From positions 1 through 64,000 of the forward strand of contig NZ_JAQKGV010000006.1 in assembly GCF_028617075.1 (NCBI RefSeq): DNA of 64,000 nucleotides, given 5' to 3'. The translations under genes were made by a program, and so were the position numbers. Positions 48,515 through 56,261 of the stretch are shown piece by piece. Every line of letters starts with the position of its first letter. The stretch's first letter is position 1. The notes under the pieces were generated by a model. The model was not told the origin of the DNA and ran no database searches. It saw only the letters and a list, made by a program, of their open reading frames with translations. The stretch comes from Rubrobacter calidifluminis. Its GTDB lineage: Bacteria > Actinomycetota > Rubrobacteria > Rubrobacterales > Rubrobacteraceae.

Positions 48515-48958
48515 TTAGCTTCGCCTCGCCAAGATCATGAGCAGAGCGCCTGCAGCGAGAACCCCGGTGCCGATCGGAAGCAGCAAGCTCGGCCCGCCGG
48601 TGTTGGGAAGCGGCAGGTTCCCGCCGGCGTTCAGGGCTGTCCCGGTGGACGGCGTAGAGTATTGTTGCGCGGCTGGCGTGCTGGATGCCGGAGTGCTCGT
48701 AGCGGGTGTGGAGCTCGTCGGAGAACTCGCCGGAGCGCTGCTGCCACCTGGCAAGCTCTCGCAGGCTATCCCGTCGTGGTCGGCATCGAGGTTGTCGAAG
48801 TTATTTGAGGCACTGCCGCCATGTGCGTCGAAGTACGCCTGTGCCTGCTGTTGAGTTGCAAAGTCCGAGCAGTCTTTATCCGGCTGTGCCAACACTGCTG
48901 GAGCAAAAACTAGCATCGCCAGTGCACAAAGTGCACTGAGATATACTAACCTCCTCAT
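48515..48958 (-). CDS. LPXTG-anchored Excalibur-domain surface protein
   Basis: 147 residues. Signal peptide (MRRLVYLSALCALAMLVFAP), Excalibur calcium-binding domain with Cys30 and the DxDxDG loop (LDADHDGIACE, Asp58-Asp62, Cys66), a Ser/Thr/Pro wall-spanning linker, and an LPXTG sorting signal: LPNTG at 117-121, hydrophobic helix, RRS tail. Six nt upstream of the SNase lipoprotein and clearly cotranscribed. Excalibur domains are often fused to extracellular nucleases; here both parts are separate but adjacent. Confidence 0.85.
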   Translation of the reverse strand: MRRLVYLSALCALAMLVFAPAVLAQPDKDCSDFATQQQAQAYFDAHGGSASNNFDNLDADHDGIACESLPGGSSAPASSPTSSTPATSTPASSTPAAQQYSTPSTGTALNAGGNLPLPNTGGPSLLLPIGTGVLAAGALLMILARRS

Positions 48959-49076
48959 ATCCCTCCCTTCGATTCCTGCCTGCCTACTGGCATTCTATGA
49001 GTGCCGGGTTTCCAGGGTCAAGAGCCAGGTGGCCAAACTTCTTGCGAGCGCTCGCACTGTTCGGGAAAATGAGCGC

Positions 49077-50264
49077 ATGGCTAGAGCAAACGGGGAAGGG
49101 AGCGAGCCGCGCCGGAGGAAAGACGGACTATGGCAGTCGAACTACACCGTCTATATTGACGGTAAGCGCAAGCTCAGGAGCGTATACGGGCGTACAAAGA
49201 ACGAGTGCCGCAAGAAGCTCAGGGAGAAGCTGGCTGAGCGTGATGGCGGGATCGTCTTTGACACGAAGAACCTCACCGTTGCCGAGTACCTGGACCGCTG
49301 GCTGGCGTGGTTCAGGGTCCGCGCCAGGAGCGTGCGCACCTACGACGACTACGAGTATGTCATCAGGTGCCACGTCCATCCCGAGCGCATCGGACGTCTC
49401 AAGCTGGACAGGCTGACCGGGGCACATATAGACGAGCTCTATGCTGCCAAGCTTCACTCGGGCCTCTCCAGCGAGACGGTCCTGCACGTCCACAGGACCC
49501 TGAGGCGCGCGTTCAACCAGGCCGTGCGCTGGAGGATGATACCTCGCAATCCGGTCCTCGACGCCACGCCCCCGCCGAAGAGGAAGCGCCCGGCAACAGT
49601 GCTCTCCGGTGAGCAGGTCCTCCAATTCATTGAGCGGGCGGGAACGCGCCGGCTTTTCCCCCTCTACGTCCTTGACGCACTCACAGGTCTGAGAAGCGGG
49701 GAGATTCTGGGGCTTTCCTGGGAAGACCTCTCGCGCGACGCCGAAGGTCCGCTACTTCGGGTCCACAGGCGCCTGCTGAGCTCCTCCGAGGGCGTCAGGC
49801 TCGTGGAAGGTACGAAGACGGGCGCCGGCATGACTGTGAGGCTGCCGGAGCTTGGCGAGGCGGTCCTGCGCATACACCGCAAGCGACAGCTCGAAGAGAG
49901 AATGCGCGCGGGGCCAGCCTGGCGGGAGACGGGCTTGATCTTCACCACCCGTCGCGGCGGGTGGATACATCCCAACAACGTCTCCGGCTACCTGCGCAAG
50001 GACCTCGAGGCTGCGGGGCTACCCCCGGTCCGCTTCCACGATCTCAGACACTCACTGGCCACCATCATGGCCCTCGACGGTGCACACGTCGCCGTCGTCG
50101 CTGGTATGCTCGGGCACGCGAGCCCCACCACCACCCTCAACACCTACACTCACTTCGTGCCCGGCATGCAGGCCATGGCCGTCAAGCGCCTCAACGAGCT
50201 CTTTCCGGCCTCCTTGGTCGCCGATCTCGAGGATTTGCCTGATCTCTCTCAGGAGCCGTCCTGA
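49077..50264 (+). CDS. int: Phage tyrosine integrase
   Basis: 395 residues. N-terminal arm-binding region (RKDGLWQSNYTVYIDGKRKL), SAM-like core-binding domain (TVAEYLDRWLAWFRVRARSV), catalytic domain with all residues: Arg (TGLRSGEI), Lys (VEGTKTGAG), HxxR (FHDLRHSLATI), His (LGHASPTTT) and Tyr (LNTYTHF). Start at ATG 49077 fits integrases; GTG 49029 would add 16 residues. Its stop is 83 bp from attR. Confidence 0.93.
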   Translation: MARANGEGSEPRRRKDGLWQSNYTVYIDGKRKLRSVYGRTKNECRKKLREKLAERDGGIVFDTKNLTVAEYLDRWLAWFRVRARSVRTYDDYEYVIRCHVHPERIGRLKLDRLTGAHIDELYAAKLHSGLSSETVLHVHRTLRRAFNQAVRWRMIPRNPVLDATPPPKRKRPATVLSGEQVLQFIERAGTRRLFPLYVLDALTGLRSGEILGLSWEDLSRDAEGPLLRVHRRLLSSSEGVRLVEGTKTGAGMTVRLPELGEAVLRIHRKRQLEERMRAGPAWRETGLIFTTRRGGWIHPNNVSGYLRKDLEAAGLPPVRFHDLRHSLATIMALDGAHVAVVAGMLGHASPTTTLNTYTHFVPGMQAMAVKRLNELFPASLVADLEDLPDLSQEPS

Positions 50265-50271
50265 GCAGCGC

Positions 50272-50292
50272 GTTATGGTAACGTTATGGTAA
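50272..50292 (+). repeat. Right pair of GTTATGGTAA repeats (candidate integrase arm sites)
   Basis: GTTATGGTAA at 50272-50281 and 50283-50292, an 11-bp pitch, 55 bp before attR. Same 10-mer and orientation as the left pair at 17806 and 17818. Confidence 0.7.
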
Positions 50293-50347
50293 TACAACGA
50301 CTGACCGCTCCTTTTATCCTTTATCTAAGGCAAATGCTTGCTGAACG

Positions 50348-50399
50348 CGGCTGACTCTGGATCAGCTAGTCCTGGTTCGAATCCAGGCCCGGCAGCTCC
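50348..50399 (+). repeat. attR core (52-bp direct repeat)
   Basis: Exact copy of 17674-17725; a 3' tRNA-Gln fragment lacking the 5' acceptor and D arm, so not a functional tRNA. Marks the right prophage end. Confidence 0.93.
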
Positions 50400-50464
50400 C
50401 TGAAAGAGGCCCGCGACCGGAGGTGCGGGCTGCCGTCCTCTGCTCCAGGCGGCGTCGAGCGGCA

Positions 50465-50770
50465 TCATCTACCACTCCATCTTCCGGCTTCGATCTTCGC
50501 CCTCTCCAGATCGTAGCTGCTCTGGAGGTTCAGCCAGAAGCTCTCACTGGTCCTGGACCAGCGAGCCAATTTCAGAGCCATCTTGGCCGAAAGCCCCCTT
50601 TTCTCGTTCACGATCTCGTAGATGCTCTGGCGGGGCACCCCGAGTGCCTTCGCGAGCCGGTCTGCGTTCATCTTGAGCGGAACCAGCCACTCTTCGCGCA
50701 GGATCTCGCCGGGGTGCACCGGGAGGTAGACCCTTGCCTCCCTCTCTATCTCCTTGCTCCAGTCTCCCAT
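50465..50770 (-). CDS. higA: HigA-like XRE antitoxin
   Basis: 101 residues from ATG 50770 with GGAGGAAGG. VYLPVHPGEILREEWLVPLK, RLAKALGVPRQSIYEIVNEK and SESFWLNLQSSYDLERAK are the standard HigA/VapI signature. It represses its operon and neutralises HigB. No intact toxin lies upstream; only about 30 in-frame residues resembling a HigB end remain (see 50771-50863). Confidence 0.85.
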   Translation of the reverse strand: MGDWSKEIEREARVYLPVHPGEILREEWLVPLKMNADRLAKALGVPRQSIYEIVNEKRGLSAKMALKLARWSRTSESFWLNLQSSYDLERAKIEAGRWSGR

Positions 50771-50863
50771 TCCTTCCTCCTGGTGGTCCGCGAGCGCTAC
50801 TTCGTAGACGTCTTTGCCACAGGGATCTCTGTTCGAAGCCGGGATTTTCTTTCGTTCCCGCAC
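50771..50863 (-). pseudogene. HigB-like toxin C-terminal remnant
   Basis: In frame with higA and without a stop before it: GKDVYEVALADHQEEG resembles the conserved C-terminal strand of RelE/HigB toxins (WxDG.AYDVEIVDYH). The catalytic part is absent because the neighbouring gene ends at 50868. Short, so only suggestive. Confidence 0.4.
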
Positions 50864-50867
50864 ACTT

Positions 50868-51578
50868 TCAGTGCAGCTCGCGCCCTAGATGTTCGAGGTG
50901 CGCCCGGGCGGAGAGCCTGGCGTAGGGGCGCATCTCCTCCGGAACTTCGGGGTAGGCCAGCTCCACCACCTCCTCGAGCGAGGCCGCGCCGGCTTCCAGC
51001 GCGGCCAGGACCCTCCGCTCACGCTCTTTGCGGTGCGCGATGTACTCCTCGACTTTCGCCTTGCCATCCGCTACCTCCGGGCCGTGACCAGGGAGGATGC
51101 GGGCGGGGGAGAGTGTCCGGACCCTCTCGAGCGAGGCCATGTACGCCCCGAGGTCGCCCTCCGGCGGGGCGATGATGATGCTGCCCCTGCCGGCGATGAG
51201 GTCTCCTGAGAGCAGGGTGCGGCTCTCGGGGTGCCAGAAGCAGAGATGGTCGGGAGAATGCCCCGGTGTGTGGAGTGCGATAAGCTCTCCCACCCTGGCT
51301 CCGTCGTCGAGGCCGGATCCGAAGGAGAGCACCTGTGCCCCGCAGAGCCTGGAGAGCCGGACCGCCCCGGCCGAGTGGTCCGGGTGGGAGTGGGTGAGGA
51401 GTATGGTCTCGACCGGATCCGCGGAAGCCACCCTCTCGAGGTGCACCTCGTCGTCCGGACCCGGGTCGATGACCGTACCCGCGAAGACGTAGGTGTTCGT
51501 GCCTTCGAGCGTGAGCGGGCCGGGGTTGGGGGCCGCGATCCTCCGGAACTCGTGCGGGGCGTGCTCGCCGGACATCAT
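50868..51578 (-). CDS. Metallo-beta-lactamase-fold hydrolase (LACTB2-like)
   Basis: 236 residues. GTNTYVFAGTVIDPGPDDEV, zinc ligands ILLTHSHPDHSAGAV, LHTPGHSPDHLCFW and LLSGDLIAGRGS, ILPGHGPEVADGKAK: a standard MBL fold of the LACTB2/RNase-like branch with a C-terminal winged helix. ATG overlaps the methyltransferase stop (ATGATG). Substrate unknown (thioester, nucleic acid or other). Confidence 0.85.
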   Translation of the reverse strand: MMSGEHAPHEFRRIAAPNPGPLTLEGTNTYVFAGTVIDPGPDDEVHLERVASADPVETILLTHSHPDHSAGAVRLSRLCGAQVLSFGSGLDDGARVGELIALHTPGHSPDHLCFWHPESRTLLSGDLIAGRGSIIIAPPEGDLGAYMASLERVRTLSPARILPGHGPEVADGKAKVEEYIAHRKERERRVLAALEAGAASLEEVVELAYPEVPEEMRPYARLSARAHLEHLGRELH

Positions 51579-52498
51579 CCGCCCCGGCGGCTCGCCGCGA
51601 GGTGCACCCGGGGGCCGTGTCGGTTGTCCGGGAGCAGGGCGATGGTCTCTATGCGGGTGTAGCCGCTCCCGGAGAGCAGACGGTGGAGTTCGTCCAGCGT
51701 CGGCCAGAAGGCCGTGGGGGAGAGGCCGCTCTGTGGGTCTCCGGGGTCTTCCTCGCGCACCCAGCCCATAAGACCCTCCCTCTCGGTGAGGTCCCATTCA
51801 GGACGGGCGTACTGGGTGTCGAGGTAGAGGTTCGGGGAGATGGATGAGAGGCGCTGCACGAAGCGCCGCGGATGCGAGAGGTGGTAGAGTAGCCCGCAGC
51901 AGAAGACGGCGTCGAAGGTGCCGTAGGAGGAGAGGTCGTCCTCCTCCAGGTCGGTCGTGTGGAAGGATACGTTCTTCACCCCGAAGAGGCCTTTCAGAAA
52001 CTCCGCCCGCTCCACGTTCCCGGGCCTTCCCTCTAGCCCGACCACCTCCCGGGCCCTTCTGGCGAGCTCGAGCGTCATCGCCCCCTCCAGCGAGCCGGGC
52101 TCGAGCACCCGGCCCCGGGAGGCCTCCGGGAAGGCCTCGAAGAACTCTCTGAGACGGGGGCTTGAGTGACGGGTGGCGCGGCCGTAGACCCTGCCGTCTA
52201 TCCGCACGCCCGTGACCCACGGCCCGCGCCGCTCGAAGGCGTCGGCGAGCAGGTAGTGGAGCATCCTCCTCTCCTCGTCGCGGGTTTGCTCGAGCTCCCC
52301 GAGCCGGGTTTTCAGGTCGGAGATCCTCTTCGCCCGCTTCTGGGAGGTCCTGCGGGCGGCGTGCAGACCCCGCTTCAGGGTTCGGAGGTGGTCCTGCGGC
52401 AGATCACGCCCGAGCCCCGCCTCCAGCCTCAGGAAGGCCTCGAGCGGGCCCAGGGAGAGCCTCCTGTCCACAGAGATGTGAGGCACGATGGACTCCAA
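51575..52498 (-). CDS. Class I SAM methyltransferase with N-terminal coiled coil
   Basis: 307 residues. First 80 residues helical/basic (LKRGLHAARRTSQKRAKRIS), then motif I RVLEPGSLEGAMTLELARRA, EVVGLEGRPGNVERAEFL, and DAVFCCGLLYHLSHPRRFV, like CmoB/DUF1698-type enzymes. TTG start; GTG at 52486 is an alternative. Coupled to the MBL hydrolase. Confidence 0.75.
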   Translation of the reverse strand: MESIVPHISVDRRLSLGPLEAFLRLEAGLGRDLPQDHLRTLKRGLHAARRTSQKRAKRISDLKTRLGELEQTRDEERRMLHYLLADAFERRGPWVTGVRIDGRVYGRATRHSSPRLREFFEAFPEASRGRVLEPGSLEGAMTLELARRAREVVGLEGRPGNVERAEFLKGLFGVKNVSFHTTDLEEDDLSSYGTFDAVFCCGLLYHLSHPRRFVQRLSSISPNLYLDTQYARPEWDLTEREGLMGWVREEDPGDPQSGLSPTAFWPTLDELHRLLSGSGYTRIETIALLPDNRHGPRVHLAASRRGG

Positions 52499-52561
52499 AC
52501 CGCCTGACCGGGAAGATGTTAACAGGGTGTGACGGGTTTGACCGGCGAGAATTGATTCTTC

Positions 52562-53539
52562 TCATTCCCGGGAGACCACCAGCAGGGTCTTCCCGACGGT
52601 CTCGCGAGACTCTATGGCGGCGTGGGCCTCGGCGACACGTTCGAGCGGGAAGGTCTGCCCGATGACCGGGCTTATACGTCCCTCTGCGGCCTCGGAGAGC
52701 GCCCGGCGGACCAGGCGCTTCGCCTCTGTGGGGGCGAACTGTACCCGTTCGATCCCGCAGACGGTTATCCCGCGCCGCTGCGCCTCTTTGGGGTCTATCC
52801 CGGCGAAGGCGCCGCCGGGCGTCCCGTGGGCGGAGAACCACCCACCGCGAGCTGTGACCTCGAACGCTTCCCTGCCGAGATGCCCTCCGGCCCCGTCGAA
52901 TACCACATCGGGTCCCGCGCCGCCGGTCATCTCGCGTACCCGCTCGGGCCAGCCCGGCTGCGAGTAGTCTACCGCCGCATCGGCCCCCAGCCTCCGGATG
53001 AGGGCCAGTTTCCGCTCCGTGCGAGCCGCCCCGATGACCCGGGCGCCCGCCACGTGCGCCAGCTGCACCAGCAGGGTGCCCAGGCCGCCGGCCGCGGCCA
53101 CGACCAGCACCCATGTCCCCGGCTCGATCGGGGCTTCGTCGGCAAGGCCGAGCGCTGTGGCCCCATCGTGCAGGAGCGCCGCAGCCTCGGGCAGACCGAG
53201 CCCGTCCGGCACCGGGATCAGAGCCCCCTCCGGGACCGCAGCCTGCTCCGCGTAGCCGCCGCCGTCGGTCCTGGCGACGACGCGCCGCCCGATCCAGCCG
53301 GGGTCCACGCCCTCGCCGGTCGAGACAACCTCCCCCGCAACCCCGCCTCCCGGCACGTACGGCGGCTCTACCGGGAACCACTCCGTACCCCATCCGCGCC
53401 GGAGCTGGGTCTCGAGGAAGAGCACCGGAGCCACCGAGACCCCGACCACCACCTCCCTCGCGGCGGCTTTCGGATCCGGCGCCTCCTCCACCGCGAGTAC
53501 ATCGGGGCCTCCGAACCGTGTCGCGTAAACCACCCGCAT
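52562..53539 (-). CDS. Zinc-independent MDR oxidoreductase (quinone reductase-like)
   Basis: 325 residues. GroES-like N-terminus (REVVVGVSVAPVLFLETQLR, PYVPGGGVAGEVVSTGEGVD), then NADPH Rossmann VLVVAAAGGLGTLLVQLAHV and ARTERKLALIRRLGADAAVD. Lacks the structural zinc Cys cluster of alcohol dehydrogenases, so a QOR/crotonyl-type enzyme. GGAGGAAAGG upstream. Substrate unknown. Confidence 0.88.
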   Translation of the reverse strand: MRVVYATRFGGPDVLAVEEAPDPKAAAREVVVGVSVAPVLFLETQLRRGWGTEWFPVEPPYVPGGGVAGEVVSTGEGVDPGWIGRRVVARTDGGGYAEQAAVPEGALIPVPDGLGLPEAAALLHDGATALGLADEAPIEPGTWVLVVAAAGGLGTLLVQLAHVAGARVIGAARTERKLALIRRLGADAAVDYSQPGWPERVREMTGGAGPDVVFDGAGGHLGREAFEVTARGGWFSAHGTPGGAFAGIDPKEAQRRGITVCGIERVQFAPTEAKRLVRRALSEAAEGRISPVIGQTFPLERVAEAHAAIESRETVGKTLLVVSRE

Positions 53540-53699
53540 TGTTTTACCTTTCCTCCTCTCAGGTGACCCTCGTGTCGAAGCCCGGACACAGCGATTTTCT
53601 CATCGGGCTCTGTCCATGCGTCGGAGTCTGAGGCCTGGATGGCAGATTTGCATCGTAAGGGGGTACGGTTCTGGTCCTGGCCCTCCGTACAGGTTCCTC

Positions 53700-54791
53700 T
53701 CAGGGACGATCGAAGAGCGTCGGCTGATCTCCTGGCACCCGGAAGGCGGCGACCGAGAGCTCGGGGAATCGATCGGAGATCCCGGCCCTGCGCCGGCTTA
53801 TGTGGAAGAGCTGCGCGATGTGTTCCGCGATGGGTCCCTCGCCCCGCATGCGCGACCCGAAGCGCGGATCGTTGAGGCTGCCGCCCCTCATGGACCTTAT
53901 GCGGCTTAAGACCTTCTCCCTGCGCTCCGGAAAGTTGCGTGAGAGCCAGTCCTCGAAGACCTTCGCGACCGCCCCCGGCAGGCGCACCGGGACGCAGGCG
54001 GCGAAGGTTGCTCCGGCCTCCGCGGCGGCGGAGAGCAGCGCGGGCAGCTCGTGGTCGTTCAGACCGGGGATGATAGGGGCGGTCATCACCCCGACCGGGA
54101 TGCCGGCTTCGGAGAGTTTCCTCATCGCGTCCAGGCGTCGCCGGGGGCTCGAGGTTCTCGGCTCCATGCGACGTCTCAGGTCTTCGTCGAGGGTCGTCAG
54201 GCTCACGGCGACGGATATCGCGCCGTGCTTCGCGAGCTCTTCGAGGAGGTCTATGTCGCGGGTTACGAGGTGGTTTTTGGTCACGACGGCCAGGGGGTTG
54301 CGGAACTCCGCGAGCACCTCGACGCAGCGGCGGGTGATCCCGAGCTTCCTCTCGACCGGCTGGTAGGGGTCGGTGACCCCGCTCAGGGAGAGGACCTTCG
54401 GCTTCCAGCGGGGTGAGGAGAGCTCTTTTCGCAAAAGCTCAGGGGCATCTTCTTTGACGAGGACCCGGCTCTCGAAGTCCAGCCCGGCCGAGAACCCCAG
54501 GTACTCGTGGGTCGGGCGGGCGTAGCAGTAAGCACAGCCGTGCTCGCAACCCCGGTAGGGGTTGATGCTGGCCTCGAAGCCGATGTCCGGGCTGGCGTTG
54601 CGAGTAATGACGGAACGCGAACGATCGCGCAGGTATACGGTCTCTGGTCTGTCGGGAGCCTCGTCTTCGACAGGCTCCGGCACGACTTCGATCCTCTCGA
54701 ATCGATTGGTGGGGTTCATGGAGGCCCCACGCCCCATCATCCTGCGCCGTCCCGTCACCCGACTCTCCTTTTTGTGAGAGACAAACTCCAT
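53700..54791 (-). CDS. PA0069-family radical SAM protein
   Basis: 363 residues. INPYRGCEHGCAYCYARPTH gives the CxxxCxxC cluster of radical SAM enzymes; LSLSGVTDPYQPVERKLGIT and VVTKNHLVTRDIDLLEEL are typical of the PA0069/SplB-like group; the C-terminal YDPRFGSRMRGEG-like block (NDPRFGSRMRGEGPIAEHI) is conserved. Start placed at ATG 54791, 9 nt after TATACT on the minus strand. Function of the family is not settled. Confidence 0.85.
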   Translation of the reverse strand: MEFVSHKKESRVTGRRRMMGRGASMNPTNRFERIEVVPEPVEDEAPDRPETVYLRDRSRSVITRNASPDIGFEASINPYRGCEHGCAYCYARPTHEYLGFSAGLDFESRVLVKEDAPELLRKELSSPRWKPKVLSLSGVTDPYQPVERKLGITRRCVEVLAEFRNPLAVVTKNHLVTRDIDLLEELAKHGAISVAVSLTTLDEDLRRRMEPRTSSPRRRLDAMRKLSEAGIPVGVMTAPIIPGLNDHELPALLSAAAEAGATFAACVPVRLPGAVAKVFEDWLSRNFPERREKVLSRIRSMRGGSLNDPRFGSRMRGEGPIAEHIAQLFHISRRRAGISDRFPELSVAAFRVPGDQPTLFDRP

Positions 54792-54829
54792 TCCGATCGG
54801 AGTATATTTCAGTTTCCTGGCTGACGTGA

Positions 54830-55034
54830 TTGGGCCTGCAACTTTTGAAGAACCAGCAGATCCCCCGCCCCTACGTCTTCGAGCCACCGGAGGAGACGAG
54901 GATGGAGTACGGGCCGGGTGGAGTACGCCGGTCCCCTGGAGGAGTTCCTGCCGCTGCTCTGTCTGGGCCAGCTCACCCACGTCGGGCGGCGTGCCGTCTT
55001 CGGGCTCGGGCGCTACCGCGTGCTCGCTGCGTGA
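54830..55034 (+). pseudogene. cas6-like remnant (internally deleted)
   Basis: Two pieces of a Cas6-type CRISPR RNA endonuclease in different frames. Piece 1 (from 54833): LQLLKNQQIPRPYVFEPPEE, then MEYGPGG, like the N-terminal side PxPYVxxPP....YxPGE. Piece 2 (GTG at 54918 to stop 55032-55034): VEYAGPLEEFLPLLCLGQLT then HVGRRAVFGLGRYRVLAA, the characteristic Cas6 C-terminus with its Gly-rich FGLGRY loop. The middle of the gene is missing. No CRISPR array or other cas gene is in the window. Confidence 0.6.
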
Positions 55035-55044
55035 GCGGGTTGCA

Positions 55045-55050
55045 TATAAT
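55045..55050 (+). promoter_or_regulatory. -10 element of the acyl-CoA dehydrogenase gene
   Basis: TATAAT 35 nt upstream of the ATG at 55086, just after the cas6-like remnant ends. No convincing -35. Confidence 0.45.
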
Positions 55051-55085
55051 CGTTTTCTGAGCAGGCGCGAAGACGGGGGTGATGC

Positions 55086-56261
55086 ATGAACTTCGAGCTG
55101 AGCAGGGAGCAGCGGGAGGTGAGGGAGGAGGCGGCGCGCTTCGCCGACGAGGTGGTGGCGCCGGGGGCGGCCGAGCGGGACCAAAACGACGTCTATCCGC
55201 AGGAGATCTTCGAGAAGCTCGCCGCGATGGGCTTCATGGGACTCTGCGTGCCCGTAGAGTACGGCGGGGCCGGGAAGGACTTCCTCTCCTACGTGCTCGC
55301 CATCGAGGAGCTCAGCCGCGCCGACGCCGGGGTGGGGGTTACGCTCGCGGTGCACACCAGCGCCGGAACGCTCCCTATCCTGCAGTACGGCACCGAGGAG
55401 CAGAAGCGGCGGTGGGTGCCGCCGCTCGCCCGCGGCGAGAGAGTGGGCTGCTTCGCCCTCACCGAGCCCGGGGCGGGCTCCGACGCCGCTGCGATCGAAG
55501 CGAAAGCCGAGCGGGCCCCCGGCGGCTACCGCATAAGCGGGCACAAGCAGTGGATCACCAACGGCCGGGTCGCGGGGACCATGATCCTCTTCGCCCGCGC
55601 CCCGGAGGGCGTGACCGCCTTCATCGTGCCGATGGACGCGGAAGGGATCTCTTTAGGCAGGCACGCGAGGAAGATGGGCGTCATCTCCGCCACCACCGAC
55701 GACGTCCTGCTGGACGGCGTCTTCGTCCCGGAGGAGGACGTGCTCGGGGAGGCGGGGAAGGGCCTGCACGTCGCGCTCGGGACGCTGGACCCGGGGAGGA
55801 TCGGGATCGCCGGGCAGGCGCTCGGGATCGCCGAGGCCGCCTTCCGGTATGCATCGCGCTTCGCGGTCGAGAGGAGCGCGTTCGGCAAACCCATAGCCGG
55901 GCACCAGGCTATCTCCTTCAAGCTCGCCGACATGCAGGTGAAGATAAGGGCGGCGCGGCTTCTCACCTACGAGGCCGCCTGGATGAAGGACCGGGGGATG
56001 AGCGTCACCGAGGCCGGCGCGCGGGCCAAGCTCTACGCTTCGCAGGTGGCCAACGAGATCGCCTACGAGGCGGTGCAGATCCTGGGCGGCAGGGGGTACA
56101 TGAAGGACGAGGGGCCGGTGGAGAGGCTCTACCGGGACGCGCGGGTCACCGAGATCTACGAGGGCACCAGCGAGGTGCAGCGCATCGTCATCTCCCGCTC
56201 CATCCTGCGCGGGGTCTCCTCAGAGAAGGGCGTGCAGCAGCAGGTCCAGCACCGCGGCTGA
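55086..56261 (+). CDS. Acyl-CoA dehydrogenase
   Basis: 391 residues. FAD-dependent alpha,beta-desaturation of acyl-Co[77 protein letters not shown] and the catalytic-Glu block [17 protein letters not shown] (short/medium-chain type position). The 3' end overlaps the PiT-like gene tail-to-tail by 42 nt. Confidence 0.95.
   Translation: MNFELSREQREVREEAARFADEVVAPGAAERDQNDVYPQEIFEKLAAMGFMGLCVPVEYGGAGKDFLSYVLAIEELSRADAGVGVTLAVHTSAGTLPILQYGTEEQKRRWVPPLARGERVGCFALTEPGAGSDAAAIEAKAERAPGGYRISGHKQWITNGRVAGTMILFARAPEGVTAFIVPMDAEGISLGRHARKMGVISATTDDVLLDGVFVPEEDVLGEAGKGLHVALGTLDPGRIGIAGQALGIAEAAFRYASRFAVERSAFGKPIAGHQAISFKLADMQVKIRAARLLTYEAAWMKDRGMSVTEAGARAKLYASQVANEIAYEAVQILGGRGYMKDEGPVERLYRDARVTEIYEGTSEVQRIVISRSILRGVSSEKGVQQQVQHRG

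Larger units (their letters stand above)
17674..50399. mobile_element. Siphovirus-type prophage integrated in tRNA-Gln
   Basis: About 32.7 kb between two copies of a 52-bp direct repeat. It holds xis and int at opposite ends, repressor-type genes, replication, packaging, head, long-tail (tape measure) and lysis genes in the usual order, with no obvious broken structural gene. Absence of sheath and baseplate genes indicates a non-contractile tail. It appears capable of excision, though only experiment can tell. Confidence 0.93.

Noticed and set aside
50348-50399. Second tRNA-Gln at the right prophage end
   Set aside because: Only the anticodon arm to 3' end is present; the 5' acceptor strand and D arm are missing, so it is attR and not a gene.
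53540-53699. Possible small gene between the MDR oxidoreductase and the radical SAM gene
   Set aside because: Open frames here are short, run into the antisense of the radical SAM gene and have no convincing ribosome site.
54792-55544. N-terminal extension of the radical SAM gene up to 55544
   Set aside because: The extension runs antisense through the cas6 remnant and acyl-CoA dehydrogenase gene and lacks any domain; the TATACT and ATG at 54791 give a natural start.
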